Below, one piece after another: positions 47,147 to 56,832 of a DNA stretch of 64,000 bases; position 1 is the stretch's first letter; every line of letters starts with the position of its first letter. The notes beneath the pieces are model-generated. The model saw only the letters and a program-made list of their open reading frames with translations. It did no database searches and was not told the DNA's origin. Source of the stretch: Paramacrobiotus metropolitanus (taxonomy: Eukaryota; Tardigrada; Eutardigrada; Parachela; Macrobiotidae); the NCBI RefSeq assembly GCF_019649055.1, contig NW_026570223.1:62001-126000 (forward strand). Direction: 5' to 3'. The position numbers and the translations under genes were made by a program.

Positions 47147-47531
47147 TGCAAAGGCAACTTCTAAGCTGCCACTAGTGGAGTGGGTTACACACCCGTACCA
47201 CGATAAAACGAGCTTTGATGGTTCGTCGGTGACCGTCGGTGATGTTACGAGTTAGCGAATTACCCAAAAGTCAGTTATGCAATTGCGAACATGTTAACCG
47301 ATACCGGCGCGATTGTCAAAGTGCACAAACATTTTTAATCAGCTGAAAAGTCATTGAGGAAGAGCAAGGGCAAGAGCAAGAATGATTTCAGAACATTCAG
47401 ACAATCTCAGAAGTCTAGAAAATCCACGTCAGAACTGGTCATTTCGTGCAAGTACACATTCAGATGTTTCCGGTTGAACTAGCACCAATGAGATGCACAT
47501 CTTCACTATAGATCTCATTTGTACGGCTACA
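47147..47531. mobile_element. 385-bp TG..CA insertion with ATAT target duplication in GRL15
   Basis: The insertion starts TGCAAAGGCAACTTCTAAGC and ends GTACGGCTACA. ATAT occurs just before (47143-47146) and just after (47532-47535), and removing insert plus one ATAT restores the receptor reading LNIMTFTE. TG..CA ends with a 4-bp duplication are typical of LTR retrotransposons. A short open stretch (VSYAIANMLTDTGAIVKVHK) includes DTGA, as in retropepsins, so this may be an internal remnant and not a plain solo LTR. Length and class need alignment to other copies. Confidence 0.65.
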
Positions 47532-47756
47532 ATATAATGACCTTCACGGAAACGCTGCTAATCGGCATGGCATACTGGGATAGATTATAGCGATAATCTT
47601 AGTGTTATTGTGCACAGGTGCTGACGCCTGTTGCAGCGTGTCTTGATGAATCCATGTTTGTAATCTGTATCGATGCTGTTAAGTGTCTAGCGGTTAGAAG
47701 CTCTCTCTCTGGTAGCGATGCGACCTGATTCGTAGATGCCCACTGGGCAGCCACCC

Positions 47757-47766
47757 GTATATAAGC
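47757..47766 (+). promoter_or_regulatory. TATA box of the retroelement leader
   Basis: CGTATATAAGCG lies about 200 bp before the gag ATG. About 25-30 bp downstream is ATACTCAGCG, a possible start site. Predicted from consensus only. Confidence 0.4.
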
Positions 47767-47791
47767 GATTAATCGGCGAATACTCAGCGTA

Positions 47792-47919
47792 TTTGGCGCT
47801 CAGTAGTTTGCGCATTTTTGATTTTTCTTTTTTCTGTGTCTAGAGGTTGTTTTTCCCTTGCGGTTGTGTTCAATGAGAAATAAATTTGGCGCTCAGTAGT
47901 TTGCGCATTTTTGATTTTT
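47792..47919 (+). repeat. Direct repeat in the retroelement leader, 93-bp spacing
   Basis: TTTGGCGCTCAGTAGTTTGC then GCATTTTTGATTTTT occurs at 47792 and again at 47885. The copies flank AATAAA at about 47877. This could mark the R region or the LTR border next to a primer-binding site. Confidence 0.75.
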
Positions 47920-47961
47920 GATTTTGATTAACCGACTGACTGACTTCGGTCATCCGTTATC

Positions 47962-49172
47962 ATGGATATTCCGAAGTCTAAGTCGGCGTTGAAAAAGTTA
48001 CCTGTTGATAAGCTTAAAAAGCTTTGCGATCAGTTAGATTTAGTGTATGCTTGTGATGACGATAAGAAGAAGTTAGCTCAGATTGCCGAGGATCACTTGT
48101 TTAACCAGACCATTGAAGGTGTACTGCGTCCACTGAAGTTGGACCACACGTGCCAGGATGAATTGGAAAAGGAGGGCATCACCACAAGGGCCACTCTGCT
48201 GACACTGGGGGAATCGTCAAAATTCCGGATAACCTGTCCTTCATCAGCCGCGAAGGTGTCCGCTGCATCTTGGAGAAGTATATTCGTGCCGGACTCTCGG
48301 TCCAGAATCCACCCAAACCTGCAGCTGCCAAAGAACAGCAGCCGCGTCAGTCGGGGTCATCGTCTCGCAGCAGTAGCCGCAGCCGCGGCACCGGCCGGCA
48401 CCACAGCAGCAAAGGTCACCGGTATTCCGCTCCAAAACCGGCTCCAGAGCCACCAGTTCCCACACACACCCCGGGAGGTGAGTCGCACTGTGAGAAGCCG
48501 AAGCGGTCAGATAGTCTGTCTTCTCTTGATTCGTGCGCGAGTTTAAAACCGCGCCCAGCTGTAAGCAATCGTGGCCGCTTCCCAGCGGAAGCGCGCGATC
48601 TGCAACGGCCGCATGAGCTGGCATGCCCGAAACCGGGTGCCAAAAGCAAAACGGTCGGGCCAACTGATTTGTCGTTAGACGAGTTTGCAGTCCATAGTTG
48701 GCGTACAGCAGTAAAGTTGTGTAAAACTGTGTCAGGGGAATACGCTCGTACTCTTTTGGAACATTTGGAGTACAACGAATTTTTAACTTCCATGCGATGT
48801 ACCTTTCGAGATGATGCTGTTTTAGCTTTTGATAACGATTTCCGTCATAATGCAAAAGAAGAAGAATTTTCGTTATATGATTTTCAACAACGTAATAATT
48901 ACAGCGCCCGGCATTTTCATGCCGGCAACCGTCGACACCAAAATAAGGCCGTAAGCCAACAGCTTTTTCGCGGGCGCAGCGGTTCGGACACGAACCGCTA
49001 CAAATTTGCCTGCTGTTACGCCTATCAAGAAGGCAACTGTCTCCGATCCGCCGCCGCCTGCTCATTCAACCATGTTTGTGGGGAGTGTGGTAAACGCGGA
49101 CACAGTTTTCGAGAACACCGAGACACCGGCAACGCCGGCGCCGGTGTATTATCTGAAAGGTTATCTGAATGA
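47962..49172 (+). pseudogene. Gag-like gene: SAP-like N-terminus, basic linker, CCCH/CCHC-type fingers, frameshifted
   Basis: ATG 47962 opens MDIPKSKSALKKLPVDKLKK, followed by LCDQLDL and KKKLAQIAEDHLF, which reads as a SAP-like helix pair. After about 83 codons the frame shifts at a GGGGG run near 48210; the protein continues as VRCILEKYIRAGLSVQNPPK, a Ser/Arg/Gly-rich linker (SGSSSRSSSRSRGTGRHHSS), a helical block (DEFAVHSWRTAVKLCKTVSG; DDAVLAFDNDFRHN) and a finger region CCYAYQEGNCLRSAAACSFN then HVCGECGKRGHS. The LAFDNDFR and C..C..H.C..CG..GH patterns are common in gag proteins of tyrosine-recombinase retrotransposons. RNA-binding capsid role inferred. Not functional here as the element is incomplete. 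Confidence 0.65.
48095..48186. repeat. 92-bp inverted duplication, left copy (inside gag)
   Basis: Starts ACTTGTTTAACCAGACCATT, within the gag coding region. It is matched exactly or nearly so, in inverted orientation, by 49244-49335. Confidence 0.9.
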
Positions 49173-49243
49173 CACGGTTTGCGTATTATCTGAAAGAACG
49201 ACAACTTTGGCGCCGTCAAAATATGCCGGCATAGGAGGCGGCG

Positions 49244-49335
49244 TGTGGTGATGCCCTCCTTTTCCAATTCATCCTGGCACGTGTGGTCCAACTTCAGTGG
49301 ACGCAGTACACCTTCAATGGTCTGGTTAAACAAGT
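49244..49335. repeat. 92-bp inverted duplication, right copy (element/receptor junction)
   Basis: Inverse copy of 48095-48186. It ends where the GRL15 sequence resumes (GTTCTCAATACG), so the right border of the insertion is made of an inverted piece of gag, not of a normal element end. Confidence 0.9.
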
Positions 49336-50055
49336 TCTCAATACGCTCGTAGAATGGAAAGGCACAAACTCTGGGGACTGGTTTTTTTTATGTCGAGTGT
49401 AGTTACGGTGGGAGCACTACTGACAGCTGTTGTGTACGTTAATGAAAGAGTAAGACTAAGAACGGCAGAAAATGAATTACGCAAGTTAAGTGAGGTAAAG
49501 CTTTACCAACCGAAAACCACACAGTCGCAGCTTTATGGCTCTGCACAATAATTATGATTAGAACGCTCAAAGGGTTAACCCGTTTTTCCTTTCCTCCATT
49601 GTACGTACAGACGTAGTTTGTCGACGCTGTAACTTGCAACTGGTTGGAGTGTTTTTAGGCAGCTGAAGCTGTGACTTCTTGGCGTTACGTACTGGCATTT
49701 CAGTGACCACCGCCCGATGTTGCAGCTGCCATCGAGTCCCATCTTCGGTGTCCTACTATTATGAAGGCGGAAATCACGTTTGCCGGCATTTGCATAGGTC
49801 GTGAGCGAGCTACTGCCGTAAGTTTTTGCTTACGAACACTGGCCAACCTACCAATACGGCAGATTTTAGAATTTGTTGCGCGCTAATTCATATATAATCA
49901 GGTAGGGCAAAGCGGATGTTGCAGAGCGCCCAAGTACGGTACACAAAACGTCCATTTTCTTGAAAGCATCATTATGAGGATTGCTTTTGTAGATCGCGTC
50001 CAGCGTTGTTGGTTATGCGCTGCTGCTGGCACAACTGAGTGACAAACACCGATGA

Positions 50056-50511
50056 TATCGTGGGCAGCTGCGATATTTCCGAAACTGACTGAATGTCCGC
50101 CACTTATCCTGTCGCTCCTGCGGTTGCCGATCAACTGACTGCAGAAGCACACTTGGACGCTTGAATTGTGCTGTCTGTTTTTTTACCACTTTTCATTCCA
50201 TAAGTTGTTGCACATCTTGAACTGAAAAATTTTACATTTTTATTGCCGAGCGTTTCAGCCTATACGGCTTGGTAAATGTTATACCTCTACCATTGCTTTT
50301 TAGCTTTTGTTTTATACAAAGTAGTTTTGTAATTTCGTAAGCAAAGTTTGATATTTTGTAAATGCTTTATTTAATATTGTTCTATTTCGACTGTACGAGC
50401 TTTCTGCGTTTGAATTTCGTTCGTGTTGGTGAACTTTGTGCTAAAAATTGTAGTTGTTAAACAAATTTTAAAGTATAATCGTTAAATAAATTTTCCGTAC
50501 GTATAGCAAGT
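50056..50511. other. Intergenic after GRL15
   Basis: No gene or repeat that I can support. Confidence 0.4.
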
Positions 50512-51067
50512 AGCAACGGCAGCTCCTGTAATGCCACAGCAACATGCGAATACGCAATCCCTGAATGTGTGGGCTGGTCCGTGGTGGACATCAATCTCAG
50601 GTACCCAGACCGAAGTCAAAACCCGCGAAATTTCCGCAACATCAGCCTGGGCATGGCCACAGTCCGGGAGAATCGCGCTGTCCGGTTGGGTCTGCACGAC
50701 ACCCACCTAAACATGACGAAGATGGCCCTGGCGGTAGACTTCCGCTACCTCCCTGAAGGAATGTTCATCCAGGCGACGAATCCCATCCGACGCAATGTTA
50801 CCGAATTCACCCTGTACAAGTCACCACCGCTGTACCGGCAAAATGCCGACAATGAACTTCACCAGCCTCCTGAGCTTCACCATCGACAAATGCGACCACA
50901 GCTACCGGAAACCGTTAACGGGGCACCGCGGTGACTTTGTCCAGAACCCGCATTTGCGTTTCATATTATTCAGTGAATGCGTCACCATGGAACTGGAGCC
51001 GTACACCTTCACGCACATTCCGGACCTGCGCTTACTGGCACAAGAGAAAAAATTCTTTGAATCTTAA
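50512..51067 (+). pseudogene. Unrecognised Cys-containing ectodomain-like gene fragment, frameshifted
   Basis: An open frame from about 50512 reads CNATATCEYAIPECVGWSVV, then NPRNFRNISLGMATV, LHDTHLNMTKMALAVDFRYL and NVTEFTLYKSPPL. Near 50840 it must shift frame to continue as FTSLLSFTIDKCDHSYRKPL, NPHLRFILFSECVTMELEPY and LAQEKKFFES, then stop at 51065-51067. Several NxS/T sites and paired Cys suggest a secreted or extracellular domain, with leucine-rich-repeat-like spacing. There is no clear ATG, signal peptide or transmembrane segment; an AG before 50512 could be an acceptor. It is unrelated to the receptors around it and may be a captured gene fragment or part of a gene with unseen exons. 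Confidence 0.4.
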
Positions 51068-52074
51068 TGGATGTCGGAAACAGAAGATCGAAATAAATGG
51101 TTGCAACTGCGCCGTTGCGGCTGTAAATACGCCTGGTTACGAAAATTTTTCCGGGTCAATTCCGAGTTGCTTGCGCGCGCCGAAAGCCGCCGCTCAGTTT
51201 TATGAAGTGTCACGTGCGTTAGTCCAGTGGTTAAAAGGGAAGGCATTTTCGTGCCAACTGACTGCCATAAGCCGCAATTTCCTGAGGACAATAGTCAAGT
51301 GGATGGGGCGGAGACGTGCTATTCCTTCAACACTGTATCGCGATAATTCTTCGCTCATTGCTTCGAATAAATAAAATTACTTCGTAGAAACTCGAAGGTC
51401 ACTCGTTTGGTGCGGGCTCCTGTATTGCCTATGAGCATTGAACAGATTTCTTTTGTGCCTTAACGCGTGTACAATTTTGATTGCAATTTTGCAGTGACCC
51501 TTTGTCAGGTTTTGATGATTTGTTTAGCGTTTCATAATGTTGCTTATCAAAGAATAAAATCTGTCTAAGAACGAGTTTTGCAACTGTCAGATGTCATAAG
51601 TATTATATCAAAATTCTGAAGCATTTTTGTTACCGGTGTGACCTCAGTAAGATACAGCTAGCTAAATCGGGGAGGGCGTTATGCCGCGATCGAGGAACTG
51701 CCACAACGATATTTCATGAGTACTGCCACAACGATATTTCACAGTATCGCTTACCGAGCAACTGAACCGGTGATCAAATTCGCAAAATATCTTCTTTAAC
51801 AAAAATTCTCGCGATGAAATACCGACATACATATCAACGGATGCTAGGATCCGGCGAAAAGCTGCAGAAACACAAGCTCCACTTTCATGTAAGATTGGCT
51901 GGGTTAAGTTCTAACGGTTAGAATTGGCACTCGGTAAACGGCAAACATTACTCTAGTACTAATGAGCATTCGCGTTCGGCAAAACTACATACACTGCATT
52001 TCCTTTCCCTTGTCCAAACTTCAACGCATTTACTGGATTGCAGTTAGATCCTCTTTGCTCGGATTTCTAATAAT
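51068..52074. other. Intergenic before GRL16
   Basis: Holds a tandem duplication of TGCCACAACGATATTTCA at about 51698-51741. An open frame at 51079-51374 has no recognisable features. Confidence 0.4.
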
Positions 52075-54433
52075 ATGGCTGCTAATTCGGCTGTAATACA
52101 AAGAATCTTAACGGTACACAACTCGTTCTGGTTTGGCCTGATGTTTGCCTGCGGCTACTTTTGTTATCCCACTAGGGCCATCGCCAAAACCTGCTTGATT
52201 CGTTACATTATAACGTTCACACTGGGTTTGTGCGTTCTTCTGCAGCTCGGTGCCAACCTCCTGCACGTGACTCGGGTATTCCATGGTGGTAGCGTTATAC
52301 AAAAGAGAATGTCGCGTACGCTACTGATAATATCTATATAGATATGGCACACTTCGAACACAACAATTTTTTATGACCGCACTTCCAGGTCGTAGTCCAG
52401 TAGCCAACGTAGTAACCTGTACACTTCAAATTCTGTTGGTCGACTTCCAAAATCTTAGTAGTCACTCTTAGTCTGGGTAGTAACCTGTAGTTTTTTGTAG
52501 TCTCGGTAGTTTGCGTAGTTTTCTGTAGTCTGGGTAGTCTTGGTAGTTTGCGTAGTTTTCTGTAGTCTCGGTAGTCTTGGTAGTTTGCGTAGTTTTCTGT
52601 AGTTTCCTGTAGTCCCGGTAGTTTTCTGTAGTTTCCTGTAGTCCCGGTAGTTTACGTAGTTTTCTGTAGTTTCCTGTAGTCCCTGTAGTTTTCTGTAGTT
52701 TCCTGTAGTCCCGGTAGTTTTCCGTGGTTCCCTGTAGTCCCGGTAGTTTACGTAGTTTTCTGTAGTTTCCTGTAGTCCCGGTAGTTTACGTAGTTTCCTG
52801 TAGTTTCCTGTAGTCTCGGTACACTCGGTCTCGGTACAATTTCCTGTAGTCTCGGTATAAGTACCGAGACTACAAGAAAGAACTACTCAAACTACCGAGA
52901 CTACAGGAAACTACAGAAAACTACGCAAACTACCGAGACTACTAAAAAGTGCCCAAATTACCGAGACTACCGAAAACTACACAAACTACCGAGACTACCG
53001 GAAACTGCACAAACTACCGGGACTAACGAAAACTACGCACACTACCGAGACTGTGCAGGTGACTACGGGCATGGCGGAAAAATTTTGCCATTGTATGAAC
53101 AGCCTTTGCGAGTACATAGGCTACAACGGAAAGGTGCACTACATCGTCTAAGGATGGCCGTAAAAAATTGTCGTGTCCGAAGTGTGCCATAGGTGTAATG
53201 CGCAGACACTAGTCCAGTCACTGTCCAGTTTTATCCAGCTGACAGACGTATTTAAAATCTTATTACTATCCATGTGTCTGTTGGCACTGTTTCCTGGGAC
53301 ATATTTCATTATCAGTTTCTCGAATCTCTCCAGTCTGACGGCGAATCTGGCCGCCAGATATCATTATATTTTTGGCGCATATGGTACACCAATCATCTCG
53401 TTGATGCTCACGCTGTTTATACTGTCCATTGTCGGATATGAAACCATATTATCACACTAAATGTGTTTCCGGTTATGGAAGGGCTACAGTTGTCCCCACT
53501 GTGTCAAAGCATCCTGTTTCTGATCTCCCACACTTCCCACGATGCCGCGACTGTGCAGCATATGTTGGATAGGCGTTTGGCAACTGTACAACGCCTGTCG
53601 GCATATAATTCGCATATGTCGTGGTTGAATTTCTTAACATTTATGGAGACGTTGCTCAGTGCGATGTCGTATCTGCAAGCCGTTCTCGACGACGCCATAC
53701 TAGCGCAACGTTCTGCACCGAAGTCATTGTGGTTGTTATTTGGAATGGACTGCCTTATGATAGCGATACAGCTGATGGCACTGGCGTACGTCAATGAAAA
53801 GGTGACACAAGTTGGCCCAAAAACCAAAAAAATGTATACAGGAGTATCGCTTTTGCAGTGTTGGTGATGCTGTGATGCAGTGGTAGTGATGCTTCTGCGG
53901 GTTTTCTGCGCTAAATCTGCTGCTGTTATTTTTTAGTCAGAAAGCGTCATCGATACTCTGCGCGAGATATTAGCATTCCAACAACCATGTCTGGAGATTT
54001 CGACGATGGTGAAGCAGCATATACTGCGCGTCGCTGCTGTGGAATCACAAATAACGTTTGCTGGAATTCGAATGGATCGCAGATCGCATACACGCTTCCG
54101 CGGTAAACTTCATAAAATTTTGCAAATTAGACTTTATCGTGAAATCGTGAATATAAATTTTACACGTTTGTCAATTTAAGGTAAACTTTTCAAGCACATA
54201 ACGTGAGTGCAATAAAAGTGGATATTGGATAACTATCTCTTTTGAAAGCGAACTGTTTCGAGATATTTTCTGTTTTTTTAATATCCGCTATATCGTTATT
54301 CGGAGCTCGAATCGCACCATGAAAATCTCGAGATGGTGTCTCTGCAGTAATGAGACTTCTTGTGCGGTAGACTGCATGGAGGGTCTGTGGATACGCCTTG
54401 TTGATAGCGGAGTTGAGTGATAAAAACCGGTAG
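52075..54433 (+). pseudogene. GRL16: class-2 receptor split by a foldback element
   Basis: ATG 52075 gives MAANSAVIQRILTVHN, FACGYFCYP, CVLLQLGANLLHVTRVF and MSRTLLI, then the frame enters an inserted foldback element (52343-53191). The receptor resumes as QTLVQSLSSFIQLTDVFKIL, LALFPGTYFII and TPIISLMLTLFILSIVGYET, meets a frameshift at about 53450, and continues FPVMEGLQLSPL, MSWLNFLTFMETLL, ALAYVNEK up to 53801. Exon 2 (53937-54112) is 176 nt, not 159, so it is shifted near its RMDRRS motif. Exon 3 (54371-54433) is open: WRVCGYALLIAELSDKNR. A partner of GRL11 by exon-2 and exon-3 sequence. About 65 bp of receptor around TM3 were also lost at the insertion site. Confidence 0.85.
52343..53191. 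mobile_element. Foldback element with tandem-repeat arms (849 bp)
   Basis: The ends are inverted copies: TATGGCACACTTCGAACACA at 52343 and CGAAGTGTGCCATA ending at 53191, about 40 bp with few mismatches, including AATTTTTTA on both. Inside, the left arm (about 52440-52855) is a minisatellite of GTAGTTTCCTGTAGTCCCGG and GTAGTTTTCT-type units; the right arm (about 52860-53055) is the same array inverted (ACTACCGAGACTACAGGAAA). The symmetry centre is CTCGGTATAAGTACCGAG at about 52853-52870. If the ends are set at TGGCAC..GTGCCA, TA flanks both sides. No transposase. This is the layout of FB-type foldback transposons. Confidence 0.88.
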
Positions 54434-54718
54434 TTTTGGAGCAGATAGGAGAAAACGGATGGACAAAAAAACGCCTTCCCAGCAGACTGCGTCAACCCAT
54501 TTTAGAATCCGCTAGGTAAATAAAGCACAGGTAGACGGTGACCTCGACCCTTGCAGAGGAAGCGCACGTGGTCCCACCGTGGAAGATGACGACTTGTATG
54601 TGAAACAGATTCGTTACAATGACAGTTCCATTTTTCGATGGTTTGTTACTTATCTTCCATGACAATAAATTTTGTTTTATTAATAACAAAAATACGTCAT
54701 GTGCTTAATACGTCCTGT
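54434..54718. other. Spacer between GRL16 and orphan exons
   Basis: Under 300 bp. No feature supported. Homology to the GRL14 region starts at about 54719, inside exon 2. Confidence 0.4.
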
Positions 54719-55063
54719 GTTGCATTTCACCAACCACCGGCCGATGCAGCTGATGCGATCGAGAACCACCTTCAATGCACTGATATGCTACAACCGGAAA
54801 TTACTTTCGCCGGCATATATGTAGCGGATTCGAGCTTCAGCTGTAAGCAATGATTTACCACTGAACTCCCCAACAGGACAGATCTGACTTTTTAAAGAAA
54901 TTTGTCATTAGAACCGACTGAGGATTGCATGATGAATCAAATGTTCTTAAGCGAATCCAAAGGAATAGATACAGCGTTTTTGCAGATGGCTGGCAGCATC
55001 CTGGGACACATATTGCTGTTGTGAGAACTTAGTGACAAGCACCGTTAATACTCTGCTTAAACT
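54719..55063 (+). pseudogene. GRL17: orphan exons 2 and 3 of a GRL14 copy
   Basis: Exon-2 sequence from about 54719 matches GRL14 exon 2 almost base for base (HQPPADAADAIENHLQCTDM, then LQPEITFAGIYV) with a 2-bp deletion in the DR motif, and ends with a GTAAGC donor at about 54842. Exon 3 (about 54987-55049) after TTTTTGCAG reads MAGSILGHILLL, then TGA, then ELSDKHR. No exon 1 exists: the sequence upstream is the GRL16 3' flank. This is the 5' edge of a segmental duplication and cannot make a receptor. Confidence 0.85.
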
Positions 55064-55708
55064 CAACGTTAAGCTTACACTCTACGTTTAGCCGTTATTG
55101 CTCTACGTAAAGCACCGTTAAAGCGCAAGAACGGTGCCGCAGGGGCTTTGCTGAAGCTCGGTGACCAACTCAAGGCTTACAAGTACTAATTTTCGTGACT
55201 TATGTGCTAATGCGTCTTTTTTCGTGCTCTGTACGTTGGCAATTATTTAAATTTCATTTTAGCCTGTCATAATTTTGAGTGCTGTTTACTTTGTTTGATG
55301 GTATATAAACGTATAATACTGTATATTATGCCATTCTAATGCAATTTGGGAATAACTTTAAACGTGTGAGCGTTTCAACGCTTGGGTTTTATCCACGTGT
55401 CCTAGAACAGCAGGATATTAACAGAGTTCGTTATAAAATAATAACTTTTCAAAACATTTACCATTAAAGTAAAGCAGCAAACGCACCTGCCAGGAAGCAT
55501 ACTTCAACTGTAAGCCGAAACAACTACGATCACTTATTGCGCCGGATAGCGAAATTGCAGACCAAGCGATCCCACCGCGCCTCTGACATTAGTTTAAGCC
55601 TAATCCGCGATCGGCGGACAGTTGCTGTTAACTGCCCACAAGAAGAGGCTTATCATTCGCCCCAAACCGTCACAACAGAATAGCTGCATAGAAGGAATAC
55701 TAATTTGT
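54719..55708 (+). repeat. Segmental duplication, copy 2
   Basis: Counterpart of 43909-44820; see that entry. The copy has diverged by substitutions and small indels, including an extra near-tandem ACGTTTAGC..TACGTAAAGCACCGTTAA stretch at about 55060-55120. Confidence 0.75.
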
Positions 55709-56007
55709 AAGTAATGCATTTCCATCCGGTGGTAGCACGACCGCGGCATGAAACGCATGGCTCTTTTGCCGGTAAAGGTTCATAAACTGCATTCGTAACG
55801 AAAACGCATTCCATTTATGCATCGAAAGTTTATATCACTGGGCAGTTGTGCAGCAGAATGCTTTCAGAATTGCTTCGCAATTTGCTTGTTAATATGAAAT
55901 GCACAAAGGCTTGGATTTTCCAAAGTGTGACATCTGATAGACGGGGAGCAGTACGACTGACGCAATAAAAGTATAAGCTCTCTGAAAATTTTAAGATTGT
56001 GGTTAAA

Positions 56008-56068
56008 GAAACCTGATCGCTGTTTTGTGCGAGACAACTTGTTTCAAACAAAACCGCGATCAGGTTTC
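56008..56068. repeat. Inverted repeat, about 20-bp arms
   Basis: GAAACCTGATCGC and TTTTGT are mirrored by ACAAAACCGCGATCAGGTTTC, with a roughly 20-bp spacer. It abuts the insertion that follows at 56083. Confidence 0.8.
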
Positions 56069-56082
56069 CTTGCATTAATATT

Positions 56083-56569
56083 CCATTAATGTTCTACGTC
56101 TCTCGTGCAACCACAGCAGCGTGTGGGGGGATACTGGAGAAGCTGCTGACCGGAAGCGCAAGCAAGGTGTGTGAACGCAAATGCGTTGGCCACCTCTGAT
56201 CGCTCCAGCCGCACAAGCAATCCCTTTATTTTGGTTGTGTACAAGCAAAATAAACAGACAGAAGCAAACAGGTGCGCGGCGGGCGGGAGAACAAAAACAG
56301 CGACGTTCTGAGCAAGAACTGAGCGATACATAAATGAAAACTCCTGACGCTAGCGCGCGAGCAGAGGCGACAAGAACAGCTCGAAGCGAACGTGTGCAAA
56401 ACGCAACAGCCATAAAGCGGGCGGCCGCCGCAGAGCCATCAAAGCGTCCGAAAGGCGTCCCGTCTGAATGGTGGGCCAGCGGGGAAGGCGAGCACCGCCG
56501 ACGTAACATTAACCTCAATTAACGCGTTAATTGGCCGTTAACTGCATTAATATTCCTTGCATTAATATT
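56083..56569. mobile_element. GC-rich insertion flanked by 15-bp direct repeats
   Basis: CCTTGCATTAATATT occurs at 56068-56082 and 56555-56569 and brackets about 470 bp that are far more GC- and CpG-rich than the surroundings. Inside are open frames on both strands with Ala/Arg-rich translations and no known domain. It ends with AACGCGTTAATTGGCCGTTA. A short retroposed or DNA element with a long target duplication is possible; class unknown. Confidence 0.5.
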
Positions 56570-56746
56570 GCGTTGTTAGCGACATACGCAGTTTTTCCAG
56601 GTAGGCATTTAAGTACCTTCCAGCCAGAAAGTACTCGTAGTAATAGACGTAGCGATAATGCTTTCTAGTTGCACAGTATTGCGGTAATCATACAATGCGA
56701 TTCTCCTTTGGTCTTCACAGGTCGTCTGGTCCCATGTCATTCTGTT

Positions 56747-56757
56747 TTCTCAGTTAT
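56747..56757 (+). promoter_or_regulatory. Initiator-like TCAGTT motif of GRL18
   Basis: TTTTCTCAGTTATTT lies about 81 bp before ATG 56833, the same wording and spacing as GRL13 and GRL14. Confidence 0.45.
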
Positions 56758-56832
56758 TTAACCTGCTTTCTAGGTCTTCCCAAATTTTTCCAATTCTTTG
56801 ACGTTCTGTTTTTTTTGTACCTAAAAATATAA

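Larger units (their letters stand above)
47570..49335 (+). mobile_element. Retroelement remnant with gag gene inserted in GRL15
   Basis: The foreign block lies between GRL15 TM6 (ends about 47570) and the resumption at about 49334. It contains an LTR-like leader with TATATAA at 47758, an AATAAA at about 47877, a gag-like gene (47962-49172), and a 92-bp inverted duplication of part of gag at its right end. No reverse transcriptase or integrase is present, so it is internally deleted. The gag finger pattern recalls DIRS/Ngaro-type elements, but the TATA, AATAAA and PBS-like TTTGGCGCTC leader recalls LTR elements; I cannot decide. Confidence 0.65.
46369..50055 (+). pseudogene. GRL15: class-2 receptor split by two retroelement insertions
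   Basis: ATG 46369 (MANEY, in ATAAATGG) soon meets a frameshift near the Leu-rich start. The body reads ICRQFVYHVTLFLE, LLLFPLTRLGYTVQIWRTAG and LFALFPGENFIISLLQMSN, then is shifted again near 46930-46960. TM6 is interrupted at 47147 by a 385-bp TG..CA insertion, continues as NIMTFTETLLIGMAY (47530-47575), and is interrupted again by a gag-bearing element to 49333. It ends as LVEWKGTNSGDW and VVYVNER, donor at 49450. Exon 2 (49659-49817) has one TGA but keeps EITFAGICIGRERATA. Exon 3 (49993-50055) is intact: IASSVVGYALLLAQLSDKHR. Closest relative is GRL18. Confidence 0.82.
55709..56832. other. Spacer before GRL18 with a palindrome and an insertion
   Basis: No gene supported. It holds the palindrome at 56008-56068 and an insertion at 56083-56569. 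Sequence from about 56626 (CCAGCCAGAAAGTA) again matches the GRL15 upstream region (from about 46220). Confidence 0.45.

Noticed and set aside
48244-49065. 273-codon complement frame across the gag region
   Set aside because: A shadow of the gag reading frame. The plus-strand translation has SAP-like and finger motifs; the complement has none.
51211-51240. tRNA-like A box (TTAGTCCAGTGGTTAAA)
   Set aside because: No matching B box or cloverleaf could be found downstream, so a tRNA or tRNA-derived SINE is not supported.
52440-53055. CRISPR-like array
   Set aside because: Units are short, lack unique spacers of constant length and occur in two inverted halves. It is a eukaryotic foldback minisatellite.
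56075-56518. 147-codon complement frame
   Set aside because: Lies within a CpG-rich insertion where stops are scarce in all frames. The Ala/Arg-rich translation matches no family.
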